The translations under genes and the position numbers were made by a program. Below, piece after piece: positions 34,563 through 47,800 of a stretch of 64,000 nucleotides of DNA. The notes under the pieces were generated by a model. The model did no database searches. It was not told where the DNA came from and saw nothing but the letters and a program-made list of their open reading frames with translations. Each line of letters opens with the position of its first letter. The first letter of the stretch is position 1. The stretch is from Pterobdella sp. o SKG-2022 (lineage: Eukaryota; Annelida; Clitellata; Hirudinida; Piscicolidae): NCBI GenBank assembly GCA_964035795.1, contig OZ038323.1, forward strand, positions 5,511,561 to 5,575,560, given 5' to 3'.

Positions 34563-37500
34563 ACTATAAAGCTCATTGCAGCACCAAGCATGGCTTGTTT
34601 GAAAGCATAAAAGTTTATTTGTTCTTGATGTTTTTCGCATCATTAAATCCACATTTGAAGAATAATAAAATTATATTGGTGTTGTTGATATTAGCATAAT
34701 TATTAGAATTTATTATGATATAAAAATTACTAGTATATTAGTAAAATTTTGTTCTCATTCAGTAACAATTTTTGAAATGATTGTTATATAATGCTTCGTT
34801 AGTTGGGGTTTGCTTCAATTAGGGTTTTTAATGTTTTGCATCTTCTGTATTGTTACTTGATTACAATTGTTATGGCTTCATTATTACTTTTGGTGTTATT
34901 GTTACTGAGACTTACTTGTTACTTTTTTATTTTTATTATTATGCTTTTATTATTGTTATTCTTATTGTTGTTATTTTTATAGCTAAAAATTTTTGGCTTG
35001 GTTTAATGGCAAACTTTCTATTCCTCTTTCGTCCCCAAAAACTTAATTACACAATGAGAAAGTTTTTTAATGATAATTCTGAAAAGAGATAAAATCCACC
35101 AAGAATAAAAACTATTGAAAAAAAATTAAAAAAGCAAAGAAAATTTTGAAATAATGCACTCTGATTAAAACAATGAATATAAAACCCAATATAGCATCGA
35201 GCATAACAAATTAAATATAATTTCACAAATGGATTAGTCGAATATTTGAAAAATTCCTGAAATGTTTTTCATCTGAGATTTCCTTTTTAATAAATTTTTC
35301 AGTTCTATTCATTCACTAATTTTTTACTGATTCATCGAAATCATATTATTTTTTTTCCCAAAATGTATCAAAATATTGATGATTTACTGAGCAACCTTCA
35401 AAGCCTCATGTGAAAGTAAGTCACACAACCAACTCTATTTAATGTTCTGATCTCATCGCTGGCTGCTACACCACACACCATACATCACCTCAATCACCGC
35501 ACAAAACAGCACAGTTTATAAGCAACTTTTCAAGATGTGCAGCAGAACTGTTGAGAAATTTTTCAACTGCTTCAGCCTCCAAGCACCTAGCAGCATGTAA
35601 CTTATACATCATGTTCAATAAAGAATTCCTCCATTGGAATAGAATCATGGAGCTCCACACTCATCCTTTCGTTTTTAATAAAAGACAACCAGCTGAAAAT
35701 TGAAAGATTTGTGGGTACATTTTTCACTAAAGTGGCAAAAATACGTTAGGACCAACAATATTCGCAGTTATACAAACACTAGTATTCACTGAATTGAAAC
35801 TCGTAGAATTAATTTTGCATAACAAACCAAAATTATTAACTAAATTAGTTTTTCAAAACTTTCGATAACCTTAAAAACTGTTGAGATTAGTTGCATTTTA
35901 TTCGAGGCAAATCAAACACTACACGTGGTCAGTTTCAATTTTGCTACTAGCCGTAAATCCCTGGCTTGCGCGCAAGATAATATATTTATGGGTTTTAAAT
36001 TGCTCCTATTTATTTAAAGGTTTTTTCGTTGATGATGTATATCGACATTAATATTTCACTTCCTCGTCATTCACTCATTGCGGGTTAGGCGCTTTGTGGG
36101 AAACTTTTTACTAATAGTTTCACTGAAGTTTTTATACAGCTCTGAAGGTGATAATCATGTGTGTGTGTTTCAGATAACAATTACTTTATGGTTTCACTTA
36201 CAGGGAGTTTCTACCCTTTTACAATTATACAAACGTGTTATCTAATTCTCATACGTTGAGAATTAATGGTACCAAATAAATGTTATAAAAACACACATTT
36301 TCTCTAATGAACTAATTATTCACAGAAATGCCTTTGCAGTGATAATTATATAACAAAAACAATAAAGAATCTCATTAATAAGCATAAACAACAAGTGGTA
36401 ATTTTAACAGTATTCACTTTGGATAAAGAAGATCATTAACAAGTGATAAACATCATATTGATCTTAGCCTATTGTTTTTAACTACATTATATTGATCCCA
36501 TCTTATTTGTTCATGAATTATAAATTAATATTCACCTTGTCACTATTGATGTATATAAATAAGGAGACAAAAACATGATTTCTGCATTGGGAGCGATGTT
36601 GTTTTATAGATTAAGGCAAGGCAAGTTTTTTTCTTAATAAATTAAGTGATTGATTGATTTTAAATGATAATGAATGAATGAATTTGTTAATTTTTTGTTG
36701 ATAATATATAAGATTATTTTTATTGCAGATAGTAGATTGTTTAATCAATTCATGTCTCAGTGATATATAGTTATATAGTTAACTGGTTCATTTCTTGATG
36801 ATAATAAATTAAGTAATTACTTTACTAAATCTATTTAGGATTGATACCACCAAAGTGAGAGTTTTTGAAATGCTTTTAGTAAACACAACACAATAAGAAA
36901 CTTTTTCTTCAAAACATTCTCCAACGATTTATGATAAGGTCAAACTTATCGAAAATTTCAGTTTTTTTCAACAAATGCATTCAAAGTTTGCTTTGTTTTG
37001 GAAGATTTTATAGAAGCCAAAAACATCATAAAATCGCATGTGTTTGAATGCACAGCTATAAGGCCAATACCGTAGCGCCACTTGGAAGGTTTATGTTTTT
37101 TTTGAACATTTAATAAGAGGATGGTAACTTATAATAAATATTTTAAAATATTTTTCTTTCTACAACGTTATTATAAACTTTTTGAGAAATACTTCAATTT
37201 TAAGGTTACTGTAGTTATAAGGTGATACTAATACTGCTTATATTACTTCTAGTTTAAATACTTAACTTTTAAAAATTTAATTCCTGTTAATTCTTAAACA
37301 TTCCATCACTCACTTTTCTATTGTACGCCTAAGTATCCACCCAAAGAGGTTATAACAGCAGTAAAAAGTTTCCATAACACTAACACACATCACCCAAAAC
37401 TTACTGTTAATAATACTATTACTGTACCACAATTTAATAGTAGTTGTTTTCTCTTATGGATAGCACTCTCTGGAATATTGTCCAATTGAGGCTTGATTCT

Positions 37501-38560
37501 AGTGTCATAGTGTCATTATTATGTGTCCTAGTGTTATTATAATGATGTCCTAGTGTTATTATCAGGTTGTCTTGGTACTGTTATCATGGGTTTTTATTGT
37601 TATGTGGTTGAGAAAGTTATCATTGGTTTGAACTACCGATGATTCGGTGTTGTTTTTTGGTTCCAATTTTAACTTGTGCAATTGCAAGGTGTTTTATTTT
37701 TGAAGGTTATTATTGAAATGATAAAGAAATATTACTTTCAAATTAACAGACGATTAAAACTGGAAAAAAAACACAAAATTAAAAGAAATTAAATTATAAA
37801 TTTTTTTTCAATCATTCCAAATTAATAAACTAAAAACAAAAAGTTTGAAACTAAAATAATATACCAAATCTATAAGCAATACAAATGGAAAGAATATTCA
37901 AAAAGAGGCTAATGAAGGCATCCTACAAGATAGAACGTGTGCTTATCATTAAAAACACCACAACTAAATGTCAACAGTGACTCAAACAAAAGGTATGAAG
38001 AACTAGGTAATGATTTATAAAATCGTTAAGAACGCGTTATTGAGATTTTTAGATTTAAGGTGAATTAATGATAGGAGGGATGATTTGATGTAACTGAAAC
38101 AGTGTACCGAAATGTGAATTTCAACTTTTTCAATGATTCTCTTGTTTGTGTTTATACATGGTCTCAACCATATAATGAATATTGCATGATGTACTATAAA
38201 GAGCTTACCTTTCAAATCAACAAAATCAGACGCAGTTTTATTTGATCAATGTCTAATTAGAATTATTAAGTTGACTCAATTTGTTAATTAAAGTTTTATT
38301 TTAAATGATTAAAAGTGATTAGTATACAAAGAATTTTAAATCAACATGCTTCAATTTAAAAGCCATTAAACCAATGCCAAGTTCATTTTTGAATACATTA
38401 TTTACTTTTGAAATAATCCAAATACACTCGGTCATTATATTATTTTTCTTTCTTTTAATTTTATCAACAGTTTCATATTTACAATAAAACCCTCGCCGCC
38501 AATCCACTAGCCTACATATATGTCTGGTTTCTGCGTGTGTGTATATTTGTATGCTTGTAT
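34563..38560. other. Gene-poor stretch
   Basis: No supported gene. A GATAAG hairpin copy sits at 36932. A somewhat GC-richer patch at about 35430-35670 opens a 56-codon minus-strand frame without recognisable similarity. Confidence 0.45.
36932..36951 (+). repeat. Dispersed GATAAG hairpin motif, copy 3
   Basis: TGATAAGGTCAAACTTATCG, then AAAATTTCAGTTTTTTTC. The stem GATAAG/CTTATC is intact, and the downstream flank matches copy 1. Confidence 0.6.
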
Positions 38561-38566
38561 AGTTAC

Positions 38567-38745
<179 letters not shown>

Positions 38746-39394
38746 TTCGTACGTGCATGTTCAAATTTTTTTTTATATTTATTATACCTACAAGTGATAT
38801 GTTTGTGTTTGTATTTTATTAAAACCTTGCATATTCATGGCGTTTAGTGCTTCAGGGACAAGCTTCAAATAGCTTTTTGGCGTCTATTTCAATTAGCCAA
38901 CAGAAACAGGGACAAGTGGATGAAGTTCTCATTACCGGGTTTAATTTTGTTTACCTTTCAAACTTCCTACAAACCTACTCTTCCTTCTAAAAGCCCAGTT
39001 TCGTGGCAGTTTATTGGTTACTGAATGGAAATCAAGCTTAACGCAGGATTAAATTATTGATAACCTTTGTGGATTTAGAGGTTGCTTCATCAATTTTTGG
39101 TTGGAAAAAATATTTGAAATATTATTTTTTTGGTGCAAAGTAAACTTTTATAACTTTTTTCTTAAACAAGAATTTGTTCGGCAATTTTTGGAGAGTTTTT
39201 GCAATGGATGAAAAGAGTGGAAAAAGTTTCAAAATGCATTTTTTGTGTAAATTTTCTATTGATTAAAAGCTTTTTGCAGTATTAAGCCGTTTGTTTCGGC
39301 ACACTTTTTTGCAAAAACATAACTTTACATCCATTTTTCTAGTCTTCTGCTCACATAGTCAAGATCATTAATCAAAAAAAATCCAAAACAAGTG

Positions 39395-39517
<123 letters not shown>

Positions 39518-39547
39518 GTCATATGACGTCTAAATGGCACACACTTC

Positions 39548-40045
39548 GTGGACACTAATTATTTAATTTTTTTTTACATTTTCCCAACCTTTGCGTGGCT
39601 TTCTTCTGCAGCATCATTCAAGTTCTCTTACTCATCATCCTCTTCCTCCTCCTCTTCATTTGTCCCTTTTTCACAATCGTCATCATCCCTAAACCATCAT
39701 CACGTGATTTTTTTTCTTATATCACTCTTCATCTATAACAAAAATCACTATCATCACCATCATCATCAGCCCGGCGGAAGAACCCACCTTCTCGTGGTGC
39801 CGGGTGTGCACTCCAACAGAAGTGTCGAAGAGGCTCTAAACCACGTCAGCTTCCAACCACAAAGCATTTCGAGAATTCATCCATCATTTTTATCGCTGCT
39901 CACCAAAAGTCACAAACAACTCGAAGCTGCAAGTTTCTTTCGGTACTCGCTCCGAAGAGTGTCGGAAGAGTCTTTGGAAGCTGGCGCTCAACAACAACAA
40001 CAATCATCATTATCATCATCATCACCCCATCATCATCCTCACTAA
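39548..40045 (+). CDS. Possible terminal coding exon of an unknown gene
   Basis: Not recognised. An open frame of 165 codons ends at TAA (40043-40045). Its second half (from about 39766) is noticeably more GC-rich and less repetitive than its surroundings and encodes RTHLLVVPGVHSNRSVEEAL, then NHVSFQPQSISRIHPSFLSL and RYSLRRVSEESLEAG, ending in Gln, Ser and His runs. RRVS resembles a basophilic kinase site. Candidate splice acceptors are GGCTTTCTTCTGCAG (about 39612) or CACCATCATCATCAG (about 39769). No partner exons were found, so it may be a 3' exon of a gene with unrecognised upstream exons, or a chance frame. Confidence 0.35.
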   Translation: MDTNYLIFFYIFPTFAWLSSAASFKFSYSSSSSSSSSFVPFSQSSSSLNHHHVIFFLISLFIYNKNHYHHHHHQPGGRTHLLVVPGVHSNRSVEEALNHVSFQPQSISRIHPSFLSLLTKSHKQLEAASFFRYSLRRVSEESLEAGAQQQQQSSLSSSSPHHHPH

Positions 40046-40099
40046 GCACTGAATAGTGCACAAATTATAATCATTTTTAAGCTCAGTAAATTGTTTTTT

Positions 40100-42100
40100 G
40101 CACATGTGCACTCACTACTCTCATGTCCCCAAAAAACACATAAACAACCTCATAATTTTCTATGTATCAATTATAAACACAAAATAAATCTAATATTTTC
40201 TCCCTTCCTAGCTTAATTACTTGTGTTGAGCAAAAAAAAACAAAAAAAAAGCTTGCTCACTTAAAAAAAATATAATGACAACACTACAAACTAGCGTTTT
40301 TATGTTTAATGTTGTCAATTTTTATCCACCAATTATTTCATCTTTCAACCACAAAACAGCGCTCAGTTGACACTCTAGACTCAAACAGCAAGCACGGTTG
40401 AGCACTGGTGCTTTGTGAGTATTTGTTAGAAACTGATTTGAAAGTTTTCAAAATATTTGTAGTGAGAATTTCATATAAAACATTCCGAAGGTTTTTAAGA
40501 CTTTGTTAATCATATTGACCTGATTGAACTCAGTTAACTATTTTCAATCTTATTTAAATTCAGTTAATCATAATCGATCTTGTTTGACATGTCCAATATA
40601 CATTATCTTGTTGGAATATTAGCATAAATTTTAGTGTCAACACAAAACAGTCAGCTATCAGTCGCTCTAAACTGGGGTTATGGTTGTACGACTGGTAGCT
40701 TTCCCTCCAGGTAAGCCATTTATACAGCACTAAAATCACATTTAAAGTTTGATGTTACATTATTATTGATGGAAGCCTTACTTTTTGTGTCTTCTAGTAG
40801 TAAATAATCTATTGTGTTCTGTTAACACATCAGTCGCTTCTAAGCGATTTACAAATGGATGTTGTCATTATCATTATTAGTATGTCTGATCAAGCATTTG
40901 GTAAATAACCTGCATTTAAAGAAAGAAGGGTGAGTATATAGAAGCAGGTCTTGTGGGTTGATGTTATGAAGATCATTTATTATTTTTGTTGTTAATAATA
41001 TTATTAGTTTTATTATTTTATTATTATCATTTTTGTTTTTATTTTATTTTCATTATGATCTTTTTATTATTATCACCATCAGTATCATCCCATTGTCGGT
41101 AAATAATTACCATGAGTCCAAGAAAGGTGATATACTTGGTGGCATAAACAAGAGAAAAGCGCTGTGCAAAATGCTTAGAAACAGTTTCATGTCGTAAATA
41201 CCGCAAGAAGTTAAAAGTGAATCAAGGTGTGAACTGAAAGTAAATTTATGTCCAACAAAAATCCTTTTTCGCTCAACTAGCTGCTTTATATTACAATTTT
41301 AAATTTTCAAAACTTCATTTTAAGACTTCATTTAATTTAAATTCCTGCTTAATATTTCTTTTTTTTCCATATTTATCTTCCATTAGCTCTACTTTTTGAA
41401 GTTCATTTTTTTTTTGAATTTTTTAAAAATTCACGCAGAACCTTTAATGCTGGTATGAAAATGCCTCAGTCATTTGCTTTGGTATCAGACCAGCATCTGC
41501 GGTTCTTCATGGAATTGATTACATCATTCCCTTAAACTACACCTCATTCTATCTTAATCATTCTTTCTTTTTTTATCTCATCATCTGTCCATTCATCCGC
41601 GCCTCCATTCATTTATTTCCTTCATTCAAGCAAACGCGTTCCATGCATTTATCCTTCATTGAGGTCATGTTGGTTTTATTCAACAATAAACATCGAATTC
41701 ATTCAATTTCGATTGAAATTTTCTCAGCTATGTAATTACCAATGAAAAAAATGGCCACTTGGATCTATTCTGTTTTTATTATTAATTCATTATCCCCTTC
41801 CATTACAAGGCCATAATCTTGAAGCTTACGTGCAGATCAGCTTGCTTTTTGGTTTAAACTACACGTACAAATGTCACAACAAGCGTGTGTTCATGTACAC
41901 ACGTACAAAAAAACATACACACATGCACACACAACTTAAGACATACAAACATAAACACATAAATGAGAGAAGACACATACATAAACACACACGCAGACGC
42001 TCACACACAATCAAGCTTGAGACATAAAAGACTTAAAAAGATATACGGAGAAACATACACGCATACAAACATGGATACAAAAGAAGATATTGATTGCCGA
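40100..42100. other. Gene-poor stretch
   Basis: No supported gene. An ACACAT-rich low-complexity tract lies at about 41900-42065. Short CTCTAAACTGGGGTT at about 40665-40680 resembles parts of the CCCAGTAACTGG repeats. Confidence 0.45.
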
Positions 42101-42104
42101 AGAT

Positions 42105-42245
42105 AGCTATATCAAAGGCGGTCATTTATCACAAAGACCATCTGCGATGTCAGACAAATCCGATCACTTTACAAGTTGATTTTGTACTCCAACCTTGAGA
42201 TCTGGGGTTCAAATCCCAGTGACGACATACATTCTAAAGTGTTAG
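42105..42245 (+). repeat. Possible tRNA-derived SINE fragment
   Basis: Contains GGGGTTCAAATCCCAGTGACGA (perfect B box GGTTCAAATCC) and, about 85 bp upstream, TAGCTATATCAAAGG resembling an A box. Spacing is wider than in a tRNA, so an intact tRNA is ruled out. Confidence 0.4.
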
Positions 42246-42939
42246 AATGTTTTATTGTGCGTCTTGAAATTTGTTTGTGAAGGCTTTTATGTGGGATGCA
42301 CTCGAGCATCAAGTACAAACCACGTGACAGGGTCTTTAGGCATTATACCTCTCTTGAAGTGTTCAACAAATGATAAAGAAAATTTTAAGTTTGTTCAATA
42401 TTTTAAGCAGGTTTTGAAGTGTTTTGAGATTTTTTTATAATATCATAAAATTTTAATTTAAGTGCAGTTCTGTCTTTTATTTTTTAAATTTTACGAGTTG
42501 CGTAAAAAAATCGAGTACATTAAAAAAAAAATTAAAATTCATTCGCTAGGTTTTGAATCTTAGTGTTTATATAAAATAAAGATTAAAATTGAATTTTTAA
42601 TATTTTAAAACAAAGATAAAAAATTTGAATAAGTTCAAAACTCAAAGTTTTGAAGAAGTTATACTGATCAAAAATTTTTTATTTAAGATTAGAGATTTAT
42701 ATGCAAAAAACTAGTAGAATAAAAAAAAATATTATATAGAACTGAAAAAAGAAATGCATACAAAATATATTTAAAGGCATAAAAACAAGCAAACCCTAAA
42801 CAAGCAAATTAACTTAACATACGCAAACAAAGAAATTCTACACGCACACATACATTTACAAACACACATAAACATCTTACAGATATACAATCACACTCCA
42901 AAATAAACCCACGCATACAAACACGCCCAAACTTTAACT

Positions 42940-43010
42940 CACATATACAAAAACACACAAACACACACACAAACACACACACAAACACACAAACACACAC
43001 ATAACTACAC
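42940..43010. repeat. CACACAAA-rich low-complexity tract
   Basis: Imperfect AC/ACAAA repeats. The apparent Cys/Val-rich minus-strand frame is an artefact. Confidence 0.8.
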
Positions 43011-43109
43011 ACAAAGTCACACACATTCACAACAACATACAAACTTACATACACAGTTTGCTTAGCCATCAGGTCTTCATAAGAGATTCACAAGTGTTAA
43101 TATGATTCA

Positions 43110-43182
43110 GAAACTATCATCATCATCTCCGCCATATAATCATCTTCATTATCATAAGCATCACCACCATCACCAACATAAT

Positions 43183-43214
<32 letters not shown>

Positions 43215-43350
43215 CTATAGCCATTATAATCAGCATTTTCATTATCGCTATCAGCTTCAGCACTTTCATCAACATCCTCATCTTCATCCTCCTCATCTTC
43301 ATCCTCCTCATCTTCATCCTCCTCATCTTCATTTTCATCATCATTCTCCT
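43110..43350. repeat. (CAT)n and (CCTCATCTTCAT)n low-complexity block
   Basis: A perfect (CAT)n run at about 43176-43213 is followed by four copies of a 15-bp unit CCTCATCTTCATCCT. Acidic (Asp/Glu) minus-strand and His-rich plus-strand frames arise from the repeat. With no flanking exon evidence I treat it as non-coding. Confidence 0.8.
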
Positions 43351-44000
43351 TTCTCATTGTTATTCTTTTTTCTTTATTTCACCACCACTTTCCTCTTCTC
43401 CTTCACAATCATCATTGACAACGACATCATCAACATCATATCAAGGTCATGTGAATATTACTATAACATTAATATAAACTCTGCTAAATCATATGAACTC
43501 TTCAGGAATATCATAATTTTTTAAAATGAAACTCTCTAGAAGAATGTAGATTGGTTGCTTATAAAATCAAAACCAGCAAAATTGCAATTAGTTTATACAA
43601 AATTTTGAAAAACAATCGAAATTTGAACATTAAACATAAATACTCAAAAAATAAATCCGAAATTCAAAAAAAATTAAAAATCTGAATTAATTTTGTTTAA
43701 CTCGTCGAATTTCATTCAAAACTATTGGTTAAATTCTCACAGCAGATACCCATGTCTCCTAATTTAGTTATTTCCTTAATAAAACTGTCCTAAGATAACT
43801 ATTAGTATGCTACATAAAAGTCTAACATCGTTAACAGCTATAGAAGGATCAGTTATAATAATACGAAATGTTGACCATTGTAGAAGCTAAAAACTACTAC
43901 TACTACTTTTAAATTACTTATAATATCATACCTATCCATAATATCAAACACACCCTAGAAGCTCATATATTGAGCAAAGCATGCAGACACTGATGTTTCT

Positions 44001-44020
44001 TGATAAGGTAAAACTCATCA
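44001..44020 (+). repeat. Dispersed GATAAG hairpin motif, copy 4
   Basis: TGATAAGGTAAAACTCATCA, a mutated copy of the GATAAG/CTTATC stem, followed by AAACATTATAGTTTCTT like the other copies. Confidence 0.45.
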
Positions 44021-44029
44021 AAACATTAT

Positions 44030-44280
44030 AGTTTCTTAAAACTGTTTAAAACACACTGGTCCAAAATATACTTTTCCGGTCTTCCAAACCTGTCAAACAT
44101 ATTAAAGTCATATTCACCAGCAAACAAACCACTCACACTGAAGCTCACCACGGCCCACAAGATCAACTGGAGGCCTGTGATACAGGGAGGCCATAATGAG
44201 ATGGCAGTATTAGCAGCAGCTTGTGGTACAGAGCTTGAGTGCGCAGGTAAGCAACAACGATGCGGGCAAACAAACCTCAA
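44030..44280 (-). CDS. Possible membrane-protein exon, unidentified
   Basis: Not recognised. An open minus-strand frame in a locally GC-richer island encodes a hydrophobic stretch (SLWPPCITGLQLILWAVVSF, then SVSGLF) followed by AGEYDFNMFDRFGRPEKYIL. One transmembrane helix is likely. Possible splice sites are CTGTATCACAG within the frame and GTGTGTT after KYILDQ. No neighbouring exon could be joined to it, so it may be a real exon, a pseudogene piece or chance. Confidence 0.3.
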
Positions 44281-44790
44281 GAACTAAACAAACACGTGTC
44301 TAATTTATTACTCTCTTCTATTTTGTGTTATTATATCGCTCTTTTTTGTATTGAATTTTGTTTCTTTTGATGCGTAAGGGTTCTGGCTTTAAGAGTTTTT
44401 GTAGTGGTGGCAATATTTTTAGGGATGTGGTTGTGCAAGTACAATAGCACACAACTAATATCAATTAAATGGAAGAATCACGAAGTTTTGTTATTTGAGA
44501 TATTTTCGTAAGTAATAAAGAACAAACATACATACAATCACACACCCGTTATAACCATATACACATACATTCAAGCAAACTCATAGAAACATTCTAATAG
44601 GAACAAAAAACAATTAAGAAAATTGTGAATACAAAATTAAATATAATAATAATAAAATGAATGGCAAAAAAGTAGAAAAAAATGGAAAAATTTGGAAGCA
44701 ATACAAATATGACACATATATAAAGACAAACATAAGAAATAAGTAGAAAACATATTCAAACAAACCAAAACATACAAACATACAAACATA

Positions 44791-44795
<5 letters not shown>

Positions 44796-44865
<70 letters not shown>
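44796..44865. repeat. (CA)n microsatellite
   Basis: About 35 CA units with one AAACAC break, preceded by ACATACAAACATACAAAC repeats. Confidence 0.95.
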
Positions 44866-44889
44866 CGATGCTCATGCACACGCACACAT

Positions 44890-47800
44890 ATTAAGCATGC
44901 TTGTTATCGGTGAAAAGTCTTCCATTTCTACCGGACGCCCTTGTAATTATTTAATATTATCATCCAAGATTGCTCGCATCACGTGTTTAATTATTCTATG
45001 TTTTATTTACCGCTCACCATGTTTTGGTTTGGATTTGGGCATTTGTTTGTTATTATTTTGTTGTAGTTTTCTTGTATAGTATACAAAACTTTGCTTCTGG
45101 TTTTTAACCATTTAAATCGAACCATGCTGAAATTTATTGATATAAATTTATTATCTCTGAAACATCTCAATTTTTTTTGAGTTTTTTTGGAATCTCGATA
45201 AAAAACAGAGTTTTTTTTATTTTTCCAAAAATAACTAAAATCAACAAAGTATTCAAGTTCATCACAAAACATTAGTTCTGGTTAGGTTAACTTCACTTAA
45301 AACTTTATGTCTTATTCATTCAAAACTTTCGCTTCAATTTATTAATGTTTAAAAGTCCGTCTGTCTATGTGTCCATAAGTTGAATTTCAAACGATAGAAA
45401 ATTATTAGTCATGCTTATTGTACCTTCGTCATCTTAATTAAGATATAGCCAAAACGTTTGTAACACTCATCAATAATAATAACAATCCTTAGTCACCTCA
45501 CACAACATTTTTAAATTAACTTCATCAATAATGATAATAATAAAAAAATAAAAAAAAATAATAATTTATTAAAAAAATAATAACAATAAATAATAATACT
45601 AATAATAATACTAACTAGTTACAATAATTCATTCAACATCCTCATATCCAAGCCAACATTTTCTTATCCTTCTCAACATTTTCGTTTCTTGTGACATTTT
45701 TGTGTTGCAGTTTTAAGTCACATTCGAACGCACCCTCCTTCTTCTGTATATTTTCAAGCTATCCTTCTTTTCTAAATGAACCATATCAAATAATTTTAAA
45801 CTGACTATCACGTGATATCAAAGAATTTATGGAATTATTTTTTTTAATACTCAAAAAATTTTGACGGTTTAGCTAAGAGTTTTGAGGCACTCATGTAATA
45901 AACAACTTTGAAGAGATTATTTTTTTATGAATAACATTAAAATTTTTGAAAAATATATTTTTGCATAGCACAAGACTTTAAAAATACCTTCTTTATCTAA
46001 GATTCCCTTTTTTTTGATACCTTCCTTCACATAACACTTGGAATTTTTAAATATCTCCATTTATCTAACGCCCAACATTTTTTATCTATTTTCATGTAAC
46101 GTTTAACATTTTAAACATTTTTTTATCTAGCGCATATCTCTTGTAAACTTCTCTAACACAAACCAAAGCCTTGTGCTTTTTGCTGACGATTCGCAGTCTT
46201 TTTGGTTACCTCGTTACGAAACGTCGAGAACACGGGCAAAGATCACTGTTTATTTTTATTGTTTTTCTCATTTTATCACTTGATTTTTTTTTGTATGATA
46301 TAACAAGATGAATAATGTACATAGTTATGCCTTTATTCATGTGTTATCGTAAAAAAAAACAATAATTTTGAAGACATTATAAAACTTAAAAACTATAGGG
46401 CATTATGAAAGCTACCAGACAACATTTGAGGCCTATATAAGACCTTACGCAGTCTTCTACTCGGATGTTTGAGACCTAGTAAACTTGCTGATAGCTGTGT
46501 TTGCTGGTTAGTGATTTTGTGGTGTGTTTGGGTAAGTCTGAGGGGATTTTATATGGTTTTTTAACTAATTATAAGGTTAAGGGTACTTTTATGATGTGGT
46601 AGAAAGATAGTATTACAAGAATAGCAATATTAATAATAAAAATAAAAAAAAAAAAACAAAAAAAAATCGAAAAAATTTTTTAACTTGTTTAACTGCTAGT
46701 TGTGTTGGTCTTTTATTTGGTTGGTGTCGAGTTTAACAGGGCGTTTAAGCCTCGCATTCTTTGTTTTCTCATCCTTATTTATCATTCTTTATTTAAATTA
46801 TTTAGTTTTAAATGTTTTAACAGTAATCAAATAATACAAAACACAACTTAAATAAATCAATTGAGAATTAGAAACTACTCCATCGTTCAAATATTGGGCC
46901 ATTTTATTATCGGTATGGCTAGTTTTCTGTCATTAACTCAATTAATTTATTCAATTAAGCTTCAAACACACACTATAATACGATTTAGCTCTTATATTGT
47001 TGAACGTTTTAAACCCCATTATTTTATACTACAAAGAATTTAATAAGAACATAACAACCATTTTAATATTACAACTATCAATATCAAAACTAAAAGTATC
47101 AGTAATAAAAAAAAACTAATAATAATAAATATGATTATTTTTCTTAATCATAATGCTTTGTTGACACTCTTCAGCTCTGCCTCTTCACTTCCAGACAGGT
47201 GACTTTTGTTATTTTTATTATTCTTTATTATTATTATTTTTATTACTAATTCTTTTATTATTTCTATTCTTCATATTTCATGTCGTCAATACAATATTAC
47301 CAATAATCCAATAAAATTTGTTCCAGGAGACACTCTTGTTGTCATTCTTAAATTGTTGGACTGCATAATAATGATAATGACAGTAATAGTATTACCGCTA
47401 AAAAATTTAAAAATAAAATAAAATATGACTAACAAAATAATAATAACAAAAATAACACAAACAGGATGATATGGTAAACGGAAAAAAGAAATTACAACCA
47501 ATAAGAAAACCAAAAATATTTTTAAAATTATTGATTAGAAAATAATAACATTTTTATTTTTATTATCCAGTCTCAGTGCCATCAAGACAAGGACAATGGA
47601 GTTAAACAAACAGTTTCAGGCAAATGAAAAATTTTGAACCTATCTTTTTCTATTATATAATATTACTATAATTTCATATGAGTTGTGCATTGAAATGATT
47701 ATTATAGATTTATACGACATATAGATAAGTAATTTTATTTAATCAATATTATTATATTGTTTACATTTAATTAAGAAACTCTTGAAGCTGACGTTGTTAG

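Noticed and set aside
35484..35660. 56-codon minus-strand frame in a GC-richer patch (contains LHAARCLEAEAVEKF)
   Set aside because: No recognisable family, no convincing splice sites and no neighbouring exons.
43097..43357. Acidic Asp/Glu-rich minus-strand protein and His-rich plus-strand protein
   Set aside because: Generated by (CAT)n and a 15-bp repeat; no flanking exon with matching phase.
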